This document shows, in pieces, positions 42,361 to 53,233 of a stretch of 64,000 nucleotides of DNA. The notes below the pieces were generated by a model that worked only from the letters and a program-made list of their open reading frames with translations, had not been told where the DNA came from and ran no database searches. The stretch's first letter is position 1, and the number at the start of each line of letters is the position of its first letter. The translations under genes were made by a program, and so were the position numbers. Source of the DNA: Roseiarcus sp963816065 (lineage in GTDB: Bacteria > Pseudomonadota > Alphaproteobacteria > Rhizobiales > Beijerinckiaceae); NCBI GenBank assembly GCA_963816065.1, contig CAWFJG010000022.1, positions 124,001 to 188,000 of the forward strand, in the 5' to 3' direction.

Positions 42361-43213
42361 TCAGCGCTCGCGCGTCGCCATGCGCACGACGTGGCCGCCC
42401 GGACCCGGACGCGGCTTCACCGGAATGTGCGGCAGGTAGCGCGCGACGAGCGCGGCGCGGTCGAGATCCTCGATCGTGACGAAGCCCATCGCCCGCGCCC
42501 GTTCGTGCAGCTGAGGCGTCTCGAAATAGCAACGGAACGGCTCGCCGCCTTCCGCTGCGCGCGCCGCCAGTCTGTCGTGATCGTCGCGCACGCTCTCCTC
42601 TTCGATCGCGTGGGGCGGATTGGAATAGTCGAACACGACTTCCGCTCCGCCGGGAAAGCGCGCGAGCGCGCCGAGGGCGGCGTAGGCCGCATCTTCGGTC
42701 AGGTAAGGCGTGACGCCGAGCCAAAGGACAAAGGTCCGCAGCCCCGTACCGAGTCCGCCGGCTTGAAGCGCCTCCGTCATGTCGCCATGGTCGAAGTCGT
42801 GCGCGACGTAAGCGACGTGCGGCGACGCCGCGATGCCGGCGTCCATCAGCCGGGTCCGTTTGTCGCGCTGGGTCGCCGGGTGATCGAGTTCGAAGACTCT
42901 TGAGCCCATCGCGCGGCTCGAGCCGGTAGGCGAAAGTGTCGAGCCCGGCCCCCAGCACCAGGATCTGGCGAACGCCGGCCGCGATCGCGCGTCGCGCAGA
43001 ATCCTCGGCGAAACGGCTGCGCATGGCGACGAAGAAGCGCAGCCCTTTGCGCTCCGGCTGCGCCTTGGCCAGGCCGATCGCTGCCTCGGCGTCGGGCCCC
43101 AGGATACGCGCCGCGAGCGGATCGGCGAAAACGATCCCGCCCTCCAGCGTCTGATGCGCAGCCCTCAGCCCCGCTGCGCCCAGCGCCGTGCGGCTCGCCT
43201 GTCCATGCTTCAT
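42361..43213 (-). CDS. TIGR00027-type SAM-dependent methyltransferase, one frameshift
   Basis: ATG 43213. The first frame has RQILVLGAGLDTFAYRL, the SAM-binding motif of the leucine carboxyl methyltransferase-like family, preceded by FADPLAARILGPDA. After an indel near 42905 comes the second motif RVFELDHPATQRDKR, then FVLWLGVTPYLTEDAAYAAL and the end at 42361. About 283 aa restored, typical for the family. These enzymes often act in secondary metabolism; the substrate is unknown. The 42139-42360 spacer holds nothing recognised. Confidence 0.82.
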
Positions 43214-43357
43214 GGCCAGGCAGAATAGGAACGCCCAAGCCGCCTGTCGATCCCGGTGTGTGGCCCCGACCGAATCAACCTCGCGAATCGACGGTTGCGG
43301 TCATAGCCGACGCCGGGCTTCGATGCCTCAATTGGGCGGAAAGCGGAAGTTGCTCGA

Positions 43358-46145
43358 TTACGCAGCCAAGGGCTTGATTACACGCCCATTGCCTTTATTG
43401 GATCGTTGCAACAATGACCAGACGTCCTGTGAAGGGAGCGGTTTAGCAAAATAGTACCCCTGGGCCTCGCGGCAACCCCAAGCCCTCAGTAGCTCGAGTT
43501 GCTCACTGGTTTCCACACCCTCCGCGATTACCGCCATGCCCAAGTCCCGGGAAAGCCCGATGATCGCTTTCACGATAGCTGCACTTTCAGTATCGACCGT
43601 AATCAGTTTAACGAATTCCTGCGCTATCTTGACCCGATCGGCAGGATAGCGACGTAGATAATCAAGCGACGAGTATCCGGTACCAAAATCGTCGATAGCG
43701 AGCCTAATACCAGTCTTGCGGAGGCGCAATAGACCATCTCTATGTTCGAGCGTGGCTTCCATAAGTCCAGTTTCCGTTAGCTCCAACTCAAGTCTTTCCG
43801 GAGGAAAGTCTGAGAAGGCTAGACTCGAAACAACATCCTCTTCAAACTCATGCGCCATCTTGAACTGAAGGGCCGACACATTAACCGCGATCGGAACTGT
43901 CAGTTCCCCAGCGTCTAGCCACTCCTTGCCCTGACGACAGGCCTCGCGCAACACCCAGCGACCCAAAGAAACGATAAGTCCCGTCTTTTCCGCAACTGTT
44001 ATAAATTCCTGCGGCGCGAGGATTCCACGCTCTGGATGTCGCCATCGTATCAACGCCTCCAGCCCAATAATCCGGCCGGTCTCAATTTCGAACTGCGGCT
44101 GGAAGCAGAGAAAGAGTTGATCGCCAGCGATTGCTGCGCGCAATTCGGAGCTCATTAAGACGCGCGAACGGACATCTCGGTCCATTTCCGCGGTGAAGAA
44201 CCGATAGGCGCCCCTTCCGTCGCACTTGGCACGGTACAACGCCACGTCAGCATGCGAGAGCAGAACTTCCGGATCCGTGTCGCCGGGCTCGTATATTGCG
44301 ACGCCAATGCTGACGCCCGTAACAACCGTATTGCCTTGCAACGAGAATGGACTACCGATGACAGTCACCAATTTATCCGCAACACCCCCAATGGCGACTG
44401 GATCGTTGGCGCCCGTCACCATGATTGCGAATTCGTCCCCGCCGAAGCGGGCGACCATATCCCCTTGCGTTACATTCGACTGTAGCCGCTCTGCGACGCT
44501 ACAAAGCAGGAGGTCGCCAACCGGGTGACCAAGTGTGTCGTTTACGTCCTTGAAGTGGTCAAGGTCGAGATAGAGCACTGCGAAGCTTGGTCCTCTCTTT
44601 CCGATCGCTCGTCGAATCGCCTCCATGAAAACCCGTCGATTGGCGAGTCCAGTCAGTCCGTCATGACGCGCCTTATGGCGGATCTCGGCTTCTGCTAATT
44701 TGCGGTCGGTGATGTCTCGGAAAAACCAAACGCGACCAAGGTGCAGGCTGGCGGTTGTCCGAAGTGATGAGGTATGGATCTCGATAAATCGTCCATCAGT
44801 GGTTTCAAGTTCTTCCTGGCCAGCCTCTTCTGGATGTGCGTAGAGATAGCGCACACGGGCTGAGAATGCCGGGTCCTTCATGACCCGCGCTACCGCCAAA
44901 AGAACAGGGGTATATTGTCCTGTACGAAGAGTATCTACTGGGATCCGCCACATCGATGCAAACCGATTATTGAAAGAAATTATCGTTGCCTCCTTATCAA
45001 CTACAAGAATACCATCAGGGGATGTTTCCATTTCGGTGGTCAACAGAGTGTTGGCAAACTGAAGCCTCTCTTCCATCTGCTTGCGGTGATCGATATCGAC
45101 CAGCATACCCTCCGCCATCAGCAGGCGCCCATTCTTATCGCGAATCGGGCTGATCCGGTCCTCGACCCAGGAATACGTCCCGTCCTTTGCGCGGATGCGG
45201 AATTGGATCGGTTCAGGGCAGATCTCCAAATCAATCATTCGCTGGCGCGATTGCTTGACCTCGGGCTGGTCGTCCGGGTGCACGAGGCTGTGGTAGAGGT
45301 CTGGCGCGGCCAGGAATTCGTGCAAATCGTAGCCAAGACGAGATACGTTGCTTGATACGAACGTTACCGGAAGCGATGGTTTGCCAGCGAGGCGATAAAG
45401 GATAGTCGTGCTGTTCTCAACGATGCGGCTTGCCGTAGCGAGTTTCTCGCCAAGTCGGCGCTCACGGGCCATCAAGTAGGCGAAGATCAAAATAACGGCC
45501 GCCAAAAAACCGCTAACTCCGACCCCGATCCAACGAAAATGCGTGACGCCCGTATCCCAATCCTCAGCGCTGATATCAACGCCGAGAATAGCGACCACTC
45601 GGCCGGTCGAAATCAATGAGCGGATTGAGACCGGAAACCCAACGGCCCCACCGGTCGGCGACCGGACCTTCGGTCGCTGGCTTGCCGTCCACAAAAATTC
45701 CGCGTAGCAACGGTGTAGCTTCGGTATATATTTGACCGGGTGGCGAGTAATCGGGCGAATTGGGTTCCTCTGCGTCGGCCAGGAACACGACGTCGTCGTT
45801 CCGCAATGCCATCAGGTAAGCAAAGCGTGATTTGTCGACTGCGGCATGGATTCGTTTGAGGCTTGCGCGCGCGTGAGCAAATTGAGGCGTACTCAGGTCG
45901 TCGGCACTGCCTTTTAGGCTGGCGACTTCGCTGACATCAAGAGAAGCCTCTGCTGCTTCCATCGTAGCCAACAGTGCTCGCCTCTCTATGCTTTCGCCGT
46001 AATCGGAGAACGCAACGACGAAATACCAACTGACAGAGAAGATGACGCCGGCTAGCAATCCGAGCTGGAAGTACCGATTTCGCGGCAGTATCCGTCTGAA
46101 CGAAATCGCGGGCGGGTTCTTTCGCCTCAGCGAAGTGTTCTTCAT
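43358..46145 (-). CDS. Membrane-anchored PAS-GGDEF-EAL c-di-GMP signalling protein, one frameshift
   Basis: About 928 aa. TM1 YFQLGLLAGVIFSVSWYFVV, an extracytoplasmic sensor ending DRWGRWVSGLNPLID, TM2 FRWIGVGVSGFLAAVILIFA, then PAS and PAC blocks (FRIRAKDGTYSWVEDRISPI). A second PAS has NNRFASMW. The cyclase domain has RFGGDEF intact and the phosphodiesterase domain has GLEALIRWRHP, DDFGTGYSSL and AEGVETSEQ intact. The frame breaks at a TTT run near 45614 (TT restores it). Both activities look possible. Codon use is visibly more A/T-rich than neighbours, hinting at transfer. Confidence 0.87.
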
Positions 46146-46941
46146 GACGGTGACTGCCTGGCTACGCGGCTGAATAAGCGCTGGCGGTTTCCGCCCCTGC
46201 GCAGCGGCCGCTCAGCCGATTGGCTCTCTGGCTCTGGTTGAGGCGAACACGGGCTTCGGTATTGGCCTCTCCCAGGCGCAGTAACCGCGATCGTCGCGCT
46301 GCAGCAGAACTCGAGGGCGAAGTCAGCCCGGATCGCAGATTACGAGTGCGAGCTTCCACAGGGCCGCCGGACCCGACCAGCTTCAGCGGTCGCACGGCGG
46401 ACGGGAGGCTACGGCAGCTAGGCGGGATTGATCTGGTCATGAGCGCACGGCAACGGCGAGAGGCAACCGGCGCCATTACAAATGTCAGAGTGCAATTTTG
46501 GATTAAGTCGGGCGTCGGCTCCTTAACAAGGTTAATGTTCTTTCTCCGTGATTCGTATAATTGAGCTCATGGGCCAGTATACAGAGGTCTTGTTTACCCG
46601 ACGGCTCGGCAGGGCAGACATTGTTCTCGAGGACAGCGGCGGTATCGCGTTTGCGGGTCGCGATCAGCGAATGGATGGCAGCGCGCGACCAACGTCTTCT
46701 ACGTCTGTCGGGCAACCGTGAATGGCCGCTCTTTGCGCAATCTACTGGTTGGCGAACGACCCACGAATGCTCGTAACCTCGTCACCCCACTCGGGCGCTT
46801 AGTGCTAGACTTTTGGACGGCGACGGATGATCCGGAAAGCGCCTGCCGATTTAACCAATATAATGAACATATGAATATTTATTTGTGTTGCTGGAAAATC
46901 TGATCTACTTTCGTTCATAGGCTCCTCGAAAGGAAAACGCC
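46146..46941. other. Long intergenic region without a supported gene
   Basis: About 800 bp between divergent genes. Open frames here lack ribosome sites, motifs and codon bias. The part 46480-46560 is A/T-rich and contains TATAAT at 46556-46561. 46850-46930 is also A/T-rich and precedes the repeat-bearing HTH gene. It may be the remains of a decayed gene or an insertion. Confidence 0.4.
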
Positions 46942-48018
46942 GTGTCTGGTTGTCTCCATGCCTCCGATCCCGCCGCCAATCCACCGCGCCAAGCCGGCGC
47001 CGCGCGCCTGGCCAAGTTCAAGCGCGAACAGCTGATCGTCGACTATCTCAACCGCGGCGTCTCGGTCGTCGAGATCGCCGCCCGGATCGGGGTCGGCGAA
47101 AAGCGGATGCGGGCGATCATCCGCGAGATCCTCGCACGTCGCTTGCCGCAACCGCCGATGGAGTTTGTCGCGATCCAGACGAGCCGTCTCAACGAGGCGC
47201 TGCTCGTCGCCTTCAGCGCCATGTCGCCGACCAATCTCAAGGCGGTCGACCAGGTGGTCAAGATCGTGCGCGAGCTCGACCGCTACGGCGGCGCCTTCGC
47301 CGCCGAATGGGCCCGCCCCGAGACGACCGCGCTCGACGCGCCGGCGGAGGCGGACGTCGCCTTCGCGAAGGCATGGCTGGGCGATGCCGAACTTATGCAG
47401 GACCGGGGCGATGATCGCCCGGATAATCTCTCGCAAACGCTTGAAAAGATTGATTCCGCGCCCGGAATTGGAGCGGCCTCGGAGGCTGCGGACGCGGTCC
47501 CCCTTCCCCGCGCTGACGCGCAAGGGAGAAAACGCGCCGACGCCTCTCCTCGTTCGTGCAGCGCCAGCGAAACGGCGGAGGAGGGCCATCCGCAGGGTAT
47601 TGGGCGCGCGCCGCGCGGCGGCGCGGGTGTTGCGGGCCGCCCGGAAAACCTCGGGCAAGTGCTTGAAAACATGGATTCTGCGCCCGGACTCGTCGACATT
47701 CCCGACCTCACCCCGAGCCTCACGGAGGACGCTTTGCTCGCCGCGGATGGCGCCGCGCGCTCGGCGCTTCCCGACGCGACGCTTCGCGCCGTCCCTCGCC
47801 ATGAGAGCGGAGAGAGCCGCCTGACGCCCCCTCAGAGCGACGATCGCCCGGGAAACCTGGCGCAAGGCCTTGAAAACATGGATTCCGCGCCCGGAAACGG
47901 ATGGCGGCCCGGAGCGGCGTTCGGGGCCGGCGGCGCCTTCGTCAGCCGCACGTTCCCAAACCCGCCCTGTCCGGAGTTCCTCCGCGTCCGCGCGACGCCC
48001 AATGGCCTGGCGGCCTGA
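46942..48018 (+). CDS. HTH-domain protein with three copies of an ENMDSAPG repeat
   Basis: 358 aa from GTG 46942 (GAAAGGA ribosome site). Residues 25-70 form a helix-turn-helix: FKREQLIVDYLNRGVSVVEI, ARIGVGEKRMRAIIREIL. Residues 76-125 are helical. The rest is low-complexity with three near-identical units DDRPxNLxQxLExxDSAPG at residues 157-175, 232-249 and 300-318. I do not know a function for the repeat. The HTH part resembles a conserved rhizobial DNA-binding family; a regulator or adaptor is plausible. No neighbour suggests a pathway. Confidence 0.65.
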   Translation: MSGCLHASDPAANPPRQAGAARLAKFKREQLIVDYLNRGVSVVEIAARIGVGEKRMRAIIREILARRLPQPPMEFVAIQTSRLNEALLVAFSAMSPTNLKAVDQVVKIVRELDRYGGAFAAEWARPETTALDAPAEADVAFAKAWLGDAELMQDRGDDRPDNLSQTLEKIDSAPGIGAASEAADAVPLPRADAQGRKRADASPRSCSASETAEEGHPQGIGRAPRGGAGVAGRPENLGQVLENMDSAPGLVDIPDLTPSLTEDALLAADGAARSALPDATLRAVPRHESGESRLTPPQSDDRPGNLAQGLENMDSAPGNGWRPGAAFGAGGAFVSRTFPNPPCPEFLRVRATPNGLAA

Positions 48019-48114
48019 CGGCGCTGGGCGGGGCTTCGATTGCGCTCGCGTCCCATTCGCAATGTCGGCGGCCCGAATGGGCGTTTGCGCGCCCGACGCC
48101 TTGGCGGATCCCTG

Positions 48115-49339
48115 TCACCGGCGTCGCTTGGACGCCCGGCTTTTCGAGACCGGTGCGCGGGGTTTGGGCTTCCGGGCCGACTTCTTTGGCCCGGAGGCGA
48201 CGGGCGCCGTCGTGTCGTGTTCGGCCGGCCGCTCAAGCGCCAAAGAGGCGGATCCACCGATCGCCGGCGTCCGGGCCGCAAAAAAGGCGCGCGCCGCGCC
48301 GCCGTAGAACTCGCACCGCTCCCATTCGCTGAGAGCGTCGTCCTTGGCGCGGCCTGCGAACTCAGCCGCCTCGACGCTGACCGCATCATCGATCATCAGC
48401 TTGAAGAACTGTTCGATCGTATCGATGAAAGCCGCCCTGGAGGCGACGGAGAACAGCGACAGGCCGAACGGCGTTCGCGCGTCCGACAGGTCGATGGGCG
48501 CGCCGACCGCCTCGCTGAGCGCAGCCTCGACCGCGGCGCGATGCTCCGGCGCGTCCGCGACGCGATTGACGTCGACGACGAGGTCCGCCGCATCAAAAGC
48601 ATGGGCGTAGAGATAGAGATGGAACAGGAGAAAGAGCTGGAACGTCGCAGCGTTCGTCGGAGCGCGATCGTCCTGGACGAACCAGTCGCTCAACAAACGC
48701 GCGAACGGGTCGCCCCGCGCCCCCGCCAGCGTTGCGAACAACATGTCGAGGAAGTAGCTGTTCCCGTGCGCCCATTGTTCGGTGTAGGACGCCCACTGGT
48801 GGAAGGCGTTGCGGACAAGCAGGACGTGACATCCGGGAAACGCCTCGGCGAGCGCGCGGAATCGTCCGAGCGTCCGCGTGTCGGTCAGAACCGGGATCTT
48901 GCGGCGCTGCTCGGCGCTGCCAATCAGTCCCTGGATGTAGTTCCGCTCCGCCGCGCCGAGGGCGCCGCGAAGCCCGTCACGGGGAAAGAACCATTCGACC
49001 GCCATCCGGCGGTCATAGCCTGGCGCCGCCCCGTCGGCGCCGACGAGCGGCGCGAACTCGAGAAAATAGGGCGCGGCTTCCGGGTGCTTCGAGGCCCACC
49101 TGGAAAAATCGTTTTCCCGCAGGTAGGCCGAAGTCAGGGACGAGAGGCGCTCGTGGAAGACCTCGCAATAGGCGATCGTCGTCGGCGCGGCCCGGAGTTT
49201 GGCCCATAGCCACGTGCTCGACGCGCGCCAGCTCGAGTGGATGAACACCGGCCGAGCGCCGTCGGCGGCCGGGCGTCGAAACGGGACCGGGGACAGCGCG
49301 GTCTGCGAAACGGACAATGGCTTTGACATTGTGTTCATC
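48115..49339 (-). CDS. Sulfotransferase-fold protein
   Basis: About 407 aa. The N-terminal PVFIHSSWRASSTWLWAKLR matches the 5'-phosphosulfate loop of sulfotransferases, and CHVLLVRNAFHQWASYTEQW matches the 3'-phosphate-binding strand and helix. The last 45 residues are Lys/Arg/Pro-rich (KKSARKPKPRAPVSKSRASK), an unusual basic tail that could bind membranes or nucleic acid. Start at ATG 49339 (MNTMSKPL); ATG 49330 is an alternative. No PAPS-generating genes are nearby. Likely modifies a surface glycan or lipid. Confidence 0.7.
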
Positions 49340-49390
49340 TCGACGGCAACGGCCTTCCTGCCGGCCCATCGCGTCCCGCTGTCGCCTGCC

Positions 49391-49642
49391 TCACCTCGCC
49401 TCGCCTTCGGACGCGCCATACTTCTGCTTGAACTCGTCCGAGAGCACAAACACGCGAACAAGGTCAGGCTTCGACATGGAGCCGTTCGCGAGCTTACTCA
49501 CGTAAGTCGCCAAACCGCCGGGATCAGCGTCCCGATTTAACATTCCCGTATACAAGGCGCGCACGAATTCTTCGTCATTATTGACTGTCTCGGCCCGATG
49601 ACCTGCTTTTGCCTCGTTACTGCGTCCGGGTCTTTTCACCAT
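49391..49642 (-). CDS. Small DUF4214-domain protein
   Basis: 83 aa, ATG 49642 with GAGGGG 6 bp ahead. The whole C-terminal part is one DUF4214 repeat: FVRALYTGMLNRDADPGGLA, YVSKLANGSM, FVLSDEFKQKYG. Such domains usually occur at the ends of secreted repeat proteins or beside glycan-modifying enzymes; here it stands alone, 52 bp upstream of the sulfotransferase, so the two may form an operon. The basic N-terminus has no signal peptide. Confidence 0.72.
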   Translation of the reverse strand: MVKRPGRSNEAKAGHRAETVNNDEEFVRALYTGMLNRDADPGGLATYVSKLANGSMSKPDLVRVFVLSDEFKQKYGASEGEAR

Positions 49643-49911
49643 CTCAACCCCTCTTGCGATGTTGTTGGCGCGGCGCGGCGTGAAGACGCCGCGTGCAAGT
49701 GAGTAACGTGCACCGATCATGCCAAAGACAGCAAAGGGCGGCAAGGCGGCCCATCCGCCTTTTCCGCCTTCCGCCAGCCGACGCCGCGGCGACGGCTCTG
49801 GCGCTGGATTCGAGCCCGGCGAACCGCGTTCCGCCTGAGAGGCGAATCGTCGCGGAAACTCCTCGCCACGGCCAAGAGCGACGGCAATCCGAGTCGCCGC
49901 GGAGCCCGTCC

Positions 49912-50637
49912 TCATCGGAGAACGAGCGCCAGCGTCCTCCGCCACTCCGCCTCGTCTCGCGCTGGAACGGAGAACTGAACACGGGCCGCCCGTCCGCCGG
50001 CGGCGAGATCGAGACCTTCGGCGTCGAGGCCAACCGCGCGCCAGACTTGACGGCCGCCGGAGGGCCGCCCGGCAAGGCGCGCGACCACCGCATCGCCCAG
50101 TCCGTTGACCCACCGGACCAGGCGCGCCTCCGCTTCGGCGAGCGCGGCCTCGGATTCGCGTTCCGTCAAAATGTCGGCCGGGGTGAGCGCGTCGGCGCGG
50201 CCAAAGCCGCCGTTGAAGTGGACGTTGTCGATCGCCAGCCGGAAAAACGCGAAATCGGCGAAGTCGACATAGAGCTTGGCCTTTGGGTTGCGCTGCAGAT
50301 ACCGGACACGCACACCGTGCGATCCGACCCTGCCGATGCAGCCGTTCAGCGTCAGCCTGGGATGGTTCAGCGGGTCTCCCCGTTCCGAGTCCTCGGTCAG
50401 GAGGACCGAGGCGCGCGGATCGACGGCAAGGTGCTGGGTATGGCGGGCGAGCGTCGACATGAGAAACAGCGGCGCTCCGTCGAAATCGCTGGCGACGCCG
50501 ACCAACGTCGTCAACGGCGCGCCCGACGCGGGATCGAGCGTCGCAAGCGCCGCCGTTCGCGCGGTGCGGATCAACCGCTTGGCGTCCGTGATCGCCGCCG
50601 CATGCACGATGTCCGGGTCGACAGGGGATTTCGCCAT
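49912..50637 (-). CDS. HugZ-family heme-utilisation/PNPOx-like protein
   Basis: 241 aa. N-terminal split-barrel flavin-reductase-like domain (TAALATLDPASGAPLTTLVG, RASVLLTEDSERGDPLNHPR) followed by a DUF2470-like tail (LVRWVNGLGDAVVARLAG). HugZ proteins bind or degrade heme and some bind FMN. No heme uptake genes are adjacent. The frame is intact. It is transcribed away from the DUF883 gene. The 49643-49911 spacer downstream holds nothing recognised. Confidence 0.8.
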   Translation of the reverse strand: MAKSPVDPDIVHAAAITDAKRLIRTARTAALATLDPASGAPLTTLVGVASDFDGAPLFLMSTLARHTQHLAVDPRASVLLTEDSERGDPLNHPRLTLNGCIGRVGSHGVRVRYLQRNPKAKLYVDFADFAFFRLAIDNVHFNGGFGRADALTPADILTERESEAALAEAEARLVRWVNGLGDAVVARLAGRPSGGRQVWRAVGLDAEGLDLAAGGRAARVQFSVPARDEAEWRRTLALVLR

Positions 50638-50800
50638 GATTCTCGAGGAGTTCAGCCCGCCGGAGAGAAACCCGCGAGCCTTTGCAGGTCAATAGAGAAG
50701 TCCACGCGCGTCCGCGCCGGATGAACGCTCCTTGGCCGTGCGAGAGACCGCAGGCGAGCGATGGCCGCCGACTTTTCGCGATCACAAACGGCGCGAAAAG

Positions 50801-50825
50801 GGAACAAGCGCGGCGGGCGCGCGTT
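50801..50825 (+). promoter_or_regulatory. EcfG-dependent general stress promoter
   Basis: GGAAC (50801-50805), 16-bp spacer, CGTT (50822-50825): an exact match to the alphaproteobacterial EcfG consensus, 28 bp before the DUF883 start codon. The sigma factor itself is encoded 3 kb away. Confidence 0.85.
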
Positions 50826-50852
50826 TCGCTCGCTCATGGAGGAGGAACGGGA

Positions 50853-51209
50853 ATGGCCTATCAGGAACAAATGGACGCCGTGAAGCAGAAGGCCGGCGCG
50901 GCGGTCGGGAACGCCGCAGACAGCGCGTCGAAAGTGGCTGACAGCGCAGCAAAGCTGGCTGACAGGGCTCAGACAGGGGGCGCCGCGCTGGCCAGAGATC
51001 TAGGGGCCCAGGCCGCCGACCTTTCCGGACAGGTGTCCGAATCGGTGAAGAGTCTCGGCGCCAACGCCGTGGATCTGACGGCGACGATGGGAGATGCGTG
51101 GGATGCGCTGGAGGAGCGCTTTCGCGCAGTCGTCCGTCGACGACCGGTTCGCGCAGTCGTTGTTTCCGTGGCAGTCGGAATGCTCCTCGGGTTCATGAGC
51201 CGCCGCTAA
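50853..51209 (+). CDS. DUF883 (ElaB/YqjD-like) membrane-anchored stress protein
   Basis: 118 aa, ATG 50853 with GGAGGAGG. A long Ala-rich amphipathic helix (KQKAGAAVGNAADSASKVAD, heptad-like) is followed by one C-terminal membrane helix and tail (VVVSVAVGMLLGFMSRR). This is the architecture of ElaB/YqjD, which bind ribosomes at the inner membrane in stationary phase in E. coli. A perfect EcfG promoter just upstream agrees with a stress role. The 3' end overlaps the convergent kinase gene by 17 bp. Confidence 0.82.
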   Translation: MAYQEQMDAVKQKAGAAVGNAADSASKVADSAAKLADRAQTGGAALARDLGAQAADLSGQVSESVKSLGANAVDLTATMGDAWDALEERFRAVVRRRPVRAVVVSVAVGMLLGFMSRR

Positions 51210-53165
51210 ATCGGTCCGATCGTCGCACGCAACTCGGCCGTTCGGGACTCCGTTTCGTATCGTCAAGAATCCGGCGAAGCGAACGAGCGACGAGACCCCG
51301 CGTATAGGGCTTGGAGATGAGTTGCACGTCGGGGTCCAGGCAGCCGTTGTGCACAATGGCGTTGCGCGTGTAGCCAGTGGTGAAAAGGACGGCGAGGCCC
51401 GGCCTTAGCCGCAGGGCCTCGTCGGCGAGTTTGCGACCGTTCATTCCGCCCGGGAGGACGACATCGGTGAAAAGGACGTCCACGCGCTCCGCCTTTCGCA
51501 GGAGGGCAAGTCCCTCGGCGCCGTCGGCGCCGGCCATGACAGCGTATCCGAGGCTTTCGAGCGCCGTTCGCGCGAAATCGCGGACGCCGTCGTCATCTTC
51601 GACGATCAGCACGACTTCGCCTGTCCTAGCGGCTGGCGCGCCATCTTCCGGGGGCTCTTGTATCTCCGGCGTCGTAGCAACCCAGGACGCGTCCGCCACC
51701 CGAGGCAGATAGAGCTTGACTGCAGTGCCCTGACCGAGCTCGCTGTAGATGCGGATGTGCCCCTTGGACTGCTTGACGAACCCGTGAATGGTGGCGAGCC
51801 CAAGTCCGGTGCCCTTGCCGACGTCCTTCGTCGTGAAGAACGGCTCGAACACCCGCGCCAGAACGTTGGCGGGAATGCCGGGTCCGGTGTCGCTGACCGA
51901 CAGGAGCACGTATTGTCCCGGGGCGACGTCCCCGAACTGCGCCGCGTACGCTTCGTCGAGCCATGCATTGGCGGTTTCGATGGTGACGCGGCCGCCGTGC
52001 GGCATCGCGTCGCGAGCGTTGACCACGAGATTGACGATCGCGTTGTCGAGATGGCTCGGGTCGGCAAAGGCCGGCCAAAGCCCGGCGGCGAGCACGGTTT
52101 CGATCTTGATCAACTCGCCGACCGTACGGATCAGAACGTCCGACATGTTCGCCACCGCCCGGTTGATATCGAGCCGGGTCGGCGCGAGCGGCTGCTGGCG
52201 GGCGAAGGAGAGAAGCTTCTGCGTCAGCGCGGCGGCCCGTCGCGCACCCTCGGCCGCCGTCTCCACCGGCCGCGTCAACAGGCCGAAATCGGCCGCTGCG
52301 CCCGTCTCAATTCGGCGTCGAACCGTGTCGAGATTGCCAATCACGATCGTCAGCAGATTGTTGAAATCGTGTGCGATCCCGGCGGTAAGCTGGCCCACGA
52401 GCTCGAGCTTTTGCGTCTGCAACAGCTTCGAATTCGGCCTCCTGCCGGCTCGCCGCCTCGGTCTCAAGGGCCGCAGATTGCGCGCGCAGTTCCTGGATGT
52501 AGGACCAACTCATCGACACGACTGCCGTCGAAGCGATCATGGCGAGGGCGAGGCTGAGGAGCGTAAGCCCAAGCAGGAGCGCCTGAAGCCGTTCGGCGTC
52601 GGACTGGCGCGCCTGCAGAAGGGTCGCCTCCTCGGCATCAAAATCGGCGAAGAGTCTTCGTATCCGATCGCGGAGCGCCTCGCCGTCGCCCTTCGAAAAC
52701 GAAGTGATGACCGTCTCCGGCTCGGAATTCGCCATCGTCGCGGCGCGATCGAGAAGCCCCTGATAGAACTTCCACGAGGCGATCGATCTCGTCGATCCGA
52801 TCGATCTGCGGGCGATTGTCGCGCACGAGGCCGCGCGCCTCCGCCAGTCGGTCGAACACCGGCCGCCAGGCGCCGCGATAGGCGACGAGCGAGTCGGAGC
52901 TTGGACTGACGATGTGATCGCGAACGGCGATCTCCGCATCCTGAAGGCTCTGGATCGCTTGCCCGGCAAGTCCGCGAACCTTGTAGGTATGTTCGACCCA
53001 GTCGGTCGCCTTGTCGACCTGGAAGGTCAGAACGGTCGCGAGCACCGCGGCGAGTACGAGCAGTCCGGCGCTGCTGACGGTGCGGATGAGCCCGGTGCGG
53101 CGAGCCCGATCGCTCCACAGGCTATTGATCAACTCAGTCAGGCGCGCAAGGAAAGACTCGATCAT
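51193..53165 (-). CDS. Hybrid sensor histidine kinase with receiver domain, frameshifts in the N-terminal half
   Basis: ATG 53165. TM1 LIRTVSSAGLLVLAAVLATV, a CHASE3-like periplasmic helical sensor (EHTYKVRGLAGQAIQSLQDA), TM2 ALLLGLTLLSLALAMIASTA. The kinase core follows with the phospho-acceptor His in GQLTAGIAHDFNNLL, N-box NLVVNARDAMPHGG, DTGPGIP and GTGLGLATIHG. A C-terminal receiver has Asp in VLFTDVVLPGGMNG. Indels near 52770 and 52450 break the sensor part only. Divergent from the response regulator 68 bp away, suggesting one signalling unit. Confidence 0.82.
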
Positions 53166-53233
53166 GCGAGATATTTACAGCGGTGTTGTGACGGCCGTCG
53201 AGCCGAAACGCGAGACCACTGGAGGAACGGGAG

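Noticed and set aside
42215..43213. A single 332-codon methyltransferase-length frame
   Set aside because: Only the first third reads as the methyltransferase; beyond about 42905 the correct protein is in another frame, so the full open frame is not the product.
46220..46564. 114-codon plus-strand frame in the 800-bp gap
   Set aside because: No domain, no ribosome site and biased toward Arg/Ser; treated as non-coding.
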